Positions 1-3,767 of a DNA stretch of 5,464 nucleotides are shown piece after piece. The notes beneath the pieces are model-generated. The model saw nothing but the letters and a program-made list of their open reading frames with translations. It did not search any database and was not told the DNA's origin. Position 1 is the first letter of the stretch; every line of letters begins with the position of its first letter. The DNA lies in the NCBI GenBank assembly GCA_002762705.1, contig PCVE01000074.1, forward strand, positions 1 through 5,464, read 5' to 3'. Both the position numbers and the translations under genes were made by a program. The DNA comes from Candidatus Woesearchaeota archaeon CG11_big_fil_rev_8_21_14_0_20_43_8. Its GTDB lineage: Archaea > Nanobdellota > Nanobdellia > Woesearchaeales > CG08-08-20-14.

Positions 1-1
1 T

Positions 2-31
2 TTTTGAGCTTTTAGGTTCAAAAACTCAAAA
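2..31. repeat. AT-rich hairpin at left edge
   Basis: TTTTGAG at 2-8 is complementary to CTCAAAA at 25-31. Inside it, TTTT (10-13) can pair with AAAA (20-23) across one mismatch, giving an 11-bp imperfect stem around a 6-nt loop. It could be the tail or terminator of a gene lying to the left, but no T-tract follows. The rest of 1-105 holds no open frame. It has a short CCGT-TCT-ACGG hairpin (75-85), two copies of CTAATTA (61-67 and 90-96) and a second possible TATA-like TTTATA around 44-49. Confidence 0.3.
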
Positions 32-105
32 TTGAATATTGGATTTATAGCCCCCGAGAGCTAATTAGCAAAAACCGTTCTACGGAGCCCTAATTACACA
101 ACATA

Positions 106-113
106 TTTATATC
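106..113 (+). promoter_or_regulatory. TATA box, probable leaderless promoter
   Basis: TTTATATC lies centred about 25 bp before the ATG at 134. Archaeal transcription usually begins about 22-27 bp after the TATA centre, so the start site would fall on or next to the start codon. No Shine-Dalgarno-like GGTG or GGAG occurs between the box and the ATG, which agrees with a leaderless mRNA. The assignment rests on spacing and sequence only. Confidence 0.6.
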
Positions 114-133
114 TCTGACCACGAAATAATCAT

Positions 134-1489
134 ATGGATTCAAAATATCGCGAAGGGTTTGTGAAAGGTCTTTCGATCACATTCACATATTTCTCTTTGC
201 TAAATATTGTTCTCATCGTGAATTATGCATTTAAGGATACAACATACAATGTGTTTGAGACTCTCAGATATCATTTTGCGTTCTATTATCTTTTTTTTAT
301 CATCCCTTTCTTCATCGCATGCACGGTGGGGAACAAGGTTTTGTTCACTGAGTATCCAAAGTTGGTCTATGTCATCATGCCGGTGCTAGTATCGCTTCCG
401 TTCATATTCATCGGTCCATCGAAGTGCAGCTTTGTGTCATGTGAAAGGACACTTTATTTCGTGACGCTTGGTGTCTCATTGTTCTTCACCATGAAACAGG
501 CTCATAGAATCTCAAAAGAGCATGGCGATTATGTCGTCTTCACGCCGGAGACGAAATTCAAGGTTACAAAGATAATGATCTTTGTCGTGCTGAATATAAT
601 CGCTTTTGCAGGTATACCTGTTCTGAACATGATCCATGCGAATAATGATCTTGTGATCAAGAACCTGAATGCTTATGGAAAGAATGATATCCTTGACGAA
701 TGTTCCGGGATCCATTTCAATAATCAGAAGAAAGCTCTTTGCTATCTTCATTCTGCGACTATCGTGAATGATCCAATCGTATGCGCGAAGATCAGGCGAT
801 TGGTCACAGAGAATGAAGACGCCGATAGATGCTATAAGAATCTTGCAGTCTATAAAAGCAACATCGTATATTGTAACGATATACTTTTCAAAGACATAAG
901 GTATGATTGCTATTATGCGTTCGCTCCGTTGAACGACAATCTATGCAAGAAGATATCCGATAAAGATTTCCAGGTGAATTGCTTCAATGATTGCCAGAAG
1001 ATCACAAGCAAGAAGATGAGAGATTCCTGTTATTTCAACAAGGCACAGTCAAATAAAGATTTTGAGTTCTGTGATAAAATATCAGATGCGGAGATGCAGA
1101 AAAAATGCTATCAACAGGTTGTTTCAGATGCGAAGGACTGCGAGAAAGTGCAGGATATCGCCATTCGTGATGATTGTTATGAGATGGTGGCCCAAAAGAT
1201 CGGGACGCTTGCTCCTTGTCTGAAGATATCTTCTTCGGATGATCGGGATGAATGCATAAGATTCAACAGCCAGACAAAAGAGGATTGCAAGAGCATCTCG
1301 AACACAGATATCCGTTATACATGTATCGCGACTATGGCGAATGATACAATGACTTGCGAAGGTCTCTCAAAAGAGGTCCATAGGGATCTTTGTTTTGAAT
1401 CAGTCGCTGTCAGACTTGGTGATCTATCGATATGTAAGAGAATAATGGATCCTACGCGTAAGACGGTCTGCGAGACCAGAGTAGGATAG
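134..1489 (+). CDS. Unrecognised polytopic membrane protein with Cys-pair repeat ectodomain
   Basis: I do not recognise a named family for this 451-residue protein. Residues 1-170 carry five predicted membrane helices (about 14-34, 47-66, 76-94, 106-120 and 146-166). The loop between helices 4 and 5 (about 121-147) is rich in Lys/Arg and so should be cytoplasmic. That puts the N-terminus inside and the C-terminal domain outside. The loop between helices 3 and 4 has two cysteines (98 and 103) on the predicted outer side. Residues 190-446 contain 22 cysteines in 11 pairs; nine pairs are exactly 12 residues apart. Each pair starts C-x-x-[I/V/L] and usually has Arg, Lys or Gln three residues before the second Cys, so a disulfide-stapled helical-hairpin solenoid is likely. 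The ATG at 134 fits the TATA spacing. The gene has its own promoter and ends 81 bp before the eL34 start; no partner gene suggests a function. A surface or envelope role, perhaps in binding, is inference only. Confidence 0.85.
   Translation: MDSKYREGFVKGLSITFTYFSLLNIVLIVNYAFKDTTYNVFETLRYHFAFYYLFFIIPFFIACTVGNKVLFTEYPKLVYVIMPVLVSLPFIFIGPSKCSFVSCERTLYFVTLGVSLFFTMKQAHRISKEHGDYVVFTPETKFKVTKIMIFVVLNIIAFAGIPVLNMIHANNDLVIKNLNAYGKNDILDECSGIHFNNQKKALCYLHSATIVNDPIVCAKIRRLVTENEDADRCYKNLAVYKSNIVYCNDILFKDIRYDCYYAFAPLNDNLCKKISDKDFQVNCFNDCQKITSKKMRDSCYFNKAQSNKDFEFCDKISDAEMQKKCYQQVVSDAKDCEKVQDIAIRDDCYEMVAQKIGTLAPCLKISSSDDRDECIRFNSQTKEDCKSISNTDIRYTCIATMANDTMTCEGLSKEVHRDLCFESVAVRLGDLSICKRIMDPTRKTVCETRVG
701..1471 (+). 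repeat. Eleven Cys-pair protein repeats
   Basis: Cysteines of the encoded protein pair as 190/203, 217/233, 247/259, 271/283, 287/299, 313/325, 336/348, 362/374, 385/397, 408/420 and 434/446. From the third pair on, every within-pair spacing is 12. Successive units start 23 or 26 residues apart from the fifth unit on. The gap between pairs four and five shrinks to three residues, as if one helix had been lost. All 11 units have Ile, Val or Leu three residues after the first Cys. The repeats have diverged in DNA sequence, so this is an old protein-level array and not a recent tandem duplication. Confidence 0.85.
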
Positions 1490-1501
1490 TTTCCAAACAA
1501 A

Positions 1502-1513
1502 AAGCTTTATAAA
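1502..1513 (+). promoter_or_regulatory. Promoter of eL34-eL14 operon (TATA with A-rich BRE)
   Basis: TTTATAAA at 1506-1513 is preceded by an A-rich stretch (about 1495-1503) suitable as a BRE. Transcription should start near 1535, giving a leader of roughly 35 nt. A second TATA-like stretch at 1552-1560 is too close to the ATG to serve the annotated start. Confidence 0.65.
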
Positions 1514-1536
1514 GAAGTACTAGTTTCTTCTGGGAG

Positions 1537-1553
1537 TGGCTCATATAGAGCTA
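1537..1553 (+). other. Small hairpin at 5' end of eL34 leader
   Basis: GCTC (1539-1542) pairs with GAGC (1548-1551) around the loop ATATA. The stem extends by a G-U and a T-A pair to six pairs. It would sit almost at the 5' end of the transcript predicted from the 1506-1513 TATA box. It may affect mRNA stability or feedback control of the ribosomal pair, but the stem is short and could be chance. Confidence 0.25.
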
Positions 1554-1560
1554 TATATAA

Positions 1561-1567
1561 GGTAATC
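1561..1567 (+). promoter_or_regulatory. Ribosome binding site of eL34
   Basis: GGTAATC differs by one base from GGTGATC, the complement of the archaeal 16S rRNA 3' end. Its GGT ends seven bases before the ATG at 1571. The same GGT-to-ATG distance (7-9 bases) is seen for the eL14 gene (AGGTG, 1837-1841) and the phosphofructokinase gene, which supports the chosen starts. Confidence 0.65.
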
Positions 1568-1570
1568 AAC

Positions 1571-1852
1571 ATGACTGAACCAAGATATAGATCACGGTCA
1601 TTGCGCCGAGTCTTCAAAAAAACACCAGGCGGACGGGTCACTGTCCATTACGCTAAGAGAAAGCCAAGCAGCGCTAAATGTGGTACTTGCGGCAAGTCAC
1701 TTGCTGGTGTGCCGAAAGTTAGGCCATATAAACTTGAGAATCTTCCAAAAAGCCAGAAGAGACCAGAAAGGCCTTATGGTGGAGTCCTCTGCAGCAAATG
1801 CTCAGCAAGGAAGATCATAACAGAAGCACGAGAGACAGGTGTTAAAGAATGA
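1571..1852 (+). CDS. rpl34e: Large-subunit ribosomal protein eL34 (L34e)
   Basis: This is a 93-residue structural protein of the archaeal 50S subunit. The N-terminus (YRSRSLRRV, residues 6-14, then TPGG at 18-21) is the family signature. A zinc-ribbon is formed by C37-x2-C40 and C74-x2-C77, followed by a basic C-terminal tail. Length and domain order are normal for archaeal eL34. The start at 1571 is supported by the Shine-Dalgarno and by the family N-terminus. The stop overlaps the eL14 start (ATGA, 1849-1852), so the two are translated from one mRNA. In many euryarchaea a cytidylate kinase gene lies between these two; here it is absent. Confidence 0.95.
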   Translation: MTEPRYRSRSLRRVFKKTPGGRVTVHYAKRKPSSAKCGTCGKSLAGVPKVRPYKLENLPKSQKRPERPYGGVLCSKCSARKIITEARETGVKE

Positions 1853-2187
1853 TTTTCGACATAGGGAGAGTCTGCATAAAGACCCACGGAAGAGATGCAA
1901 AGCGACACTGTGTCGTCATCGATGTGATCGATGACACGATGGTGCTTGTTGACGGCAACACACGACGAAAAAAAGTAAATATAACGCATCTTGAGCCGAT
2001 GGACAAGACAATCGATGTGAAGAAGAAAGCGACCACTGAAGAAGTTCTCAAAGGACTTTCTGATCTAGGGTTCAAGGTCAAGGATCTTTCAAAGAAGAAA
2101 GAGAAAAAGCCAGTGAAAGCCCCTGAGAAAAAGGAAGAGCCTGCAAAAGTGGCCAAAGCACCTTCTACCGATAAGAAGAAAGAGTGA
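1849..2187 (+). CDS. rpl14e: Large-subunit ribosomal protein eL14 (L14e) with charged C-terminal tail
   Basis: This is a 112-residue protein of the 50S subunit. Residues 1-36 form a KOW-type fold (GRVC at 6-9, then GRDAKRHCVVIDVIDD at 14-29). Residues 43-60 contain the eL14 hallmark VNITHLEP followed by D-K-x-I-D. From about residue 82 the protein becomes a low-complexity tail of Lys, Glu, Pro and Ala with no predicted fold. Archaeal eL14 is usually about 80-95 residues, so the tail looks like an addition; it may contact rRNA or stay disordered. Translation starts inside the eL34 stop (ATGA), with AGGTG at 1837-1841 as ribosome binding site. It is the last gene of the transcript: a T-tract lies four bases past the stop. 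The cmk or truB gene that often neighbours eL14 in euryarchaea is not present here. Confidence 0.93.
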   Translation: MIFDIGRVCIKTHGRDAKRHCVVIDVIDDTMVLVDGNTRRKKVNITHLEPMDKTIDVKKKATTEEVLKGLSDLGFKVKDLSKKKEKKPVKAPEKKEEPAKVAKAPSTDKKKE

Positions 2188-2190
2188 TTC

Positions 2191-2196
2191 TTTTTT
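2191..2196 (+). terminator. T-tract terminator after eL14
   Basis: Six consecutive T residues follow the eL14 stop by three bases. Archaeal RNA polymerase terminates at T-rich tracts without needing a hairpin. A second T6 tract at 2271-2276, followed by GTTC, could act as backup. Confidence 0.5.
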
Positions 2197-2221
2197 ATGA
2201 ATTCTATCTGTTTGGACTACG

Positions 2222-2260
2222 TGAGTCTCCGAGCCTTGAGTCCTTTGTCTTGAGTCTTGG
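2222..2260. repeat. Cluster of three TGAGTC-type motifs
   Basis: TGAGTCTCCGAGCC (2222-2235), TGAGTCC (2237-2243) and TGAGTCTTGG (2251-2260) are spaced 15 and 14 bases apart. Closely related copies recur in the gap after the phosphofructokinase gene (3556-3568 and 3632-3641). They lie outside all genes. Function is unknown; they could be binding sites or remnants of a dispersed intergenic repeat. Confidence 0.4.
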
Positions 2261-2270
2261 ATTATGATTA

Positions 2271-2276
2271 TTTTTT
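2271..2276 (+). terminator. Second T-tract, backup terminator candidate
   Basis: T6 preceded by GATTA lies 84 bases after the eL14 stop. Together with the tract at 2191-2196 it would stop readthrough into the phosphofructokinase promoter region. Evidence is the tract only. Confidence 0.35.
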
Positions 2277-2299
2277 GTTCTCAAAGAGTCGATGCCAAA

Positions 2300-2330
2300 C
2301 AGATAATGCTGATGACAGGAATAGCATCTG
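2300..2330 (+). other. Bulged hairpin upstream of phosphofructokinase promoter
   Basis: ATGCT (2306-2310) pairs with AGCAT (2323-2327) around a 12-nt loop. CAG (2300-2302) pairs with CTG (2328-2330) after a three-base bulge, giving eight pairs. It lies upstream of the predicted transcription start of the phosphofructokinase gene, so it would act in DNA or in readthrough RNA, not in that gene's leader. TGATGA (2310-2315) and CTGA (2328-2331) inside it resemble C and D boxes 12 nt apart, but the other half of a C/D guide RNA is missing. Confidence 0.3.
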
Positions 2331-2344
2331 ACAAAGATCTCGCA

Positions 2345-2358
2345 TTGCATCGATGCAA
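2345..2358. promoter_or_regulatory. Perfect 14-bp palindrome, candidate operator
   Basis: TTGCATCGATGCAA reads identically on both strands. It ends four bases before the TATA box at 2363 and overlaps the BRE position, so a dimeric regulator bound here would affect TFB/TBP loading at the phosphofructokinase promoter. A related half-site, TCGATGC followed by CAAA, occurs at 2289-2299; TCGATGCAAAA is at 2350-2360. Which regulator binds is unknown, and the sequence does not match the TATCAC-N5-GTGATA motif of the Thermococcales glycolytic regulator. Confidence 0.5.
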
Positions 2359-2370
2359 AAGGTATATATA
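2355..2370 (+). promoter_or_regulatory. BRE and TATA box of phosphofructokinase gene
   Basis: TATATATA (2363-2370) follows an A-rich BRE-like GCAAAAGG (2355-2362). Transcription should begin around 2391-2394, leaving a leader of about 25 nt that contains the Shine-Dalgarno sequence. Confidence 0.7.
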
Positions 2371-2406
2371 GCTCCCAGCACGATTCTATCTCTATAATAA
2401 AAAGAT

Positions 2407-2412
2407 GGTGAT
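2407..2412 (+). promoter_or_regulatory. Ribosome binding site of phosphofructokinase gene
   Basis: GGTGAT is an exact part of the archaeal GGAGGTGATC consensus and ends six bases before the ATG at 2419. It fixes this start, which also gives the normal N-terminus (K-R-I-G-I-L-T-G-G-G-D). Confidence 0.75.
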
Positions 2413-2418
2413 GTTCAT

Positions 2419-3519
2419 ATGAAAAGAATAGGTATTCTTACTGGTGGTGGCGATTGTCCTGGGCTTAATAACGCAGTGAAATGGGTAGTCAACACCGCGC
2501 TCGATACTGATCTTGAAGGCAAGAGGGGACAGTCCTTTGAATGCTTCGGCATCAATGATGGTTGGCATGGCATAGTTGAGGTGGATCCTTCAAATGAAAG
2601 AAGTGTGCAGGAACATATCCGACCTCTTTTCAAGTCCACTGTCCGGACATGGGACCGTTATGGTGGCACTATGCTCGGGACATCGAGGACAAATCCATTC
2701 AACCCAGAGAATGATCAATCAGAGAAGGTCATATCGAATATGAGAGCCCTTGGTTTTGATGTCGTGATTGCGATCGGCGGAGAAGATACTCTTGGGGTGG
2801 CTGCGAAACTGAAAGCGAAAGGCATGAACATGATCGGCATACCAAAGACGATCGACCTTGATCTTCCAGGGACAGAATATTGCCTCGGTTTTGAATCCGC
2901 TGTGTCGATAATAACTGAAGAAGTCGACAGGCTTAGGACGACAGCTGGATCGCATGAACGTGTTTTCGTGATAGAGACTATGGGCAGGCATGCAGGATGG
3001 CTCGCTCTTGAAGGCGGAAAAGCCACTGGCGCATTCATAATACTTATACCTGAATATGAAGTAAATGCGAATTATGTCTGCGACCTAATCAAGAAGGGCG
3101 ATGACAGCGGACTCAGATATGAGATCATCATCGTCGCTGAAGGCTGCAAGATCTGCGGCGGAGAGGAATGCTTCCAGGGAAAAGAGACTGATGATTTCGG
3201 CCATAAATTGCTTGGAGGAGTAGGCGAGCGTCTCGCGAAGATAATCAAACAGAAGACTGGCCATGACACGCGGCATGTTGTTCTTTCTCATCTGCAGCGC
3301 GGTGGTCCACCAAGCGCATATGATCGGAGGATGGGCAGGGCTTTTGGGATCGCGGCAGTCGATCTGATTGCAAGAGAAGAGTTCGGAAAGATGGTGTCAT
3401 ATAAAGATGGTCGTATAACATATGTCGATCTTGAGACTGCGCTTGGAAAGCTCCATACTGTCGATGTCGATAAAGAGTATGATAAAGAGATATTGAACGG
3501 CCCACGGGAACTTATCTAA
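2419..3519 (+). CDS. pfkA: 6-phosphofructokinase (PfkA family), probably PPi-dependent
   Basis: This 366-residue cytoplasmic enzyme phosphorylates fructose 6-phosphate to fructose 1,6-bisphosphate. Family motifs appear in order: GGGDCPGLN at 9-17; GGEDT at 120-124; PKTID at 142-146 with catalytic Asp146; MGRHAGW at 188-194; PE at 211-212; and HLQRGG at 291-296. Two residues separate donor types in this family. Where ATP enzymes have Gly104 and Gly124 (E. coli numbering), this one has Asp123 and Lys143, the pyrophosphate pattern; GGEDTLGVA recalls actinobacterial PPi enzymes. A PPi enzyme is reversible, so it could serve glycolysis and gluconeogenesis. Oddities are Leu147 in place of the usual Asn of TIDND, and a C-x2-C-x4-C cluster at 243-251. 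The gene stands alone with its own promoter and converges on lonB. Most archaea use ADP-dependent PfkC or PfkB-type enzymes, so horizontal acquisition is possible. Family assignment is firm; the donor is inferred from two residues. Confidence 0.93.
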   Translation: MKRIGILTGGGDCPGLNNAVKWVVNTALDTDLEGKRGQSFECFGINDGWHGIVEVDPSNERSVQEHIRPLFKSTVRTWDRYGGTMLGTSRTNPFNPENDQSEKVISNMRALGFDVVIAIGGEDTLGVAAKLKAKGMNMIGIPKTIDLDLPGTEYCLGFESAVSIITEEVDRLRTTAGSHERVFVIETMGRHAGWLALEGGKATGAFIILIPEYEVNANYVCDLIKKGDDSGLRYEIIIVAEGCKICGGEECFQGKETDDFGHKLLGGVGERLAKIIKQKTGHDTRHVVLSHLQRGGPPSAYDRRMGRAFGIAAVDLIAREEFGKMVSYKDGRITYVDLETALGKLHTVDVDKEYDKEILNGPRELI

Positions 3520-3555
3520 ATCTGAAATAGACCTCTCATCTGGTCGTTTGTATTT

Positions 3556-3568
3556 TGAGTCTCGAGCC
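3556..3568. repeat. TGAGTC-type intergenic motif, copy 4
   Basis: TGAGTCTCGAGCC differs from the copy at 2222-2235 only by loss of one C. It runs into the palindrome AGCCATGGCT at 3565-3574. Confidence 0.4.
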
Positions 3569-3631
3569 ATGGCTGTTACGATAGTGTTGTCTTGCGCTTT
3601 CTGAGATATTTAGGCGTCGATTACTTGGTCA

Positions 3632-3641
3632 TGAGTCTTGG
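3632..3641. repeat. TGAGTC-type intergenic motif, copy 5
   Basis: TGAGTCTTGG is identical to the copy at 2251-2260. It lies just before the TTTGGT hairpin. Confidence 0.4.
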
Positions 3642-3642
3642 C

Positions 3643-3657
3643 TTTGGTAAAACCAAA
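3643..3657. repeat. Short hairpin between convergent genes
   Basis: TTTGGT and ACCAAA form a perfect 6-bp stem with a 3-nt loop AAA. It could be transcribed from either side, being downstream of both convergent genes. It is AT-rich and weak, and no T-tract follows on either strand, so a terminator role is uncertain. Confidence 0.3.
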
Positions 3658-3767
3658 TAAGGCAAATACCAAAACCACAAACGAACAACTAATAATGGAC
3701 TACCAAGAGCCAATCATTAAATCTTAGATTGTATTGATGGGACACGATAATCATAAGAACTTCTAAC

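Larger units (their letters stand above)
3520..3767. other. Convergent intergenic region, no gene seen
   Basis: This 248-bp gap separates two genes that end towards each other. The only open frames are 9-21 codons long and lack Shine-Dalgarno sequences. It contains two TGAGTC-type motifs, the palindrome AGCCATGGCT (3565-3574), a small hairpin (3643-3657) and a C/A-rich stretch with repeated ACCAAA (3652-3676). Read on the - strand, that stretch is T/G-rich and could help terminate lonB transcription. No strong T-tract follows the phosphofructokinase stop; T-rich TTTGTATTTT at 3547-3556 is the best candidate. Confidence 0.5.

Noticed and set aside
1552..1560. Second TATA box for eL34
   Set aside because: TATATATAA is centred about 15 bp before the ATG, which would place the transcript start inside the coding region. 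The box at 1506-1513 fits better.
2310..2331. Complete box C/D guide RNA
   Set aside because: Only one C-like and one D-like box are present; no C' and second D box follow at the expected spacing, and the C box lacks the leading purine.
3569..3754. Very short frames in the convergent gap (9-21 codons, both strands)
   Set aside because: They lack ribosome binding sites, promoters and any recognisable peptide feature, and frames of this size are expected by chance.
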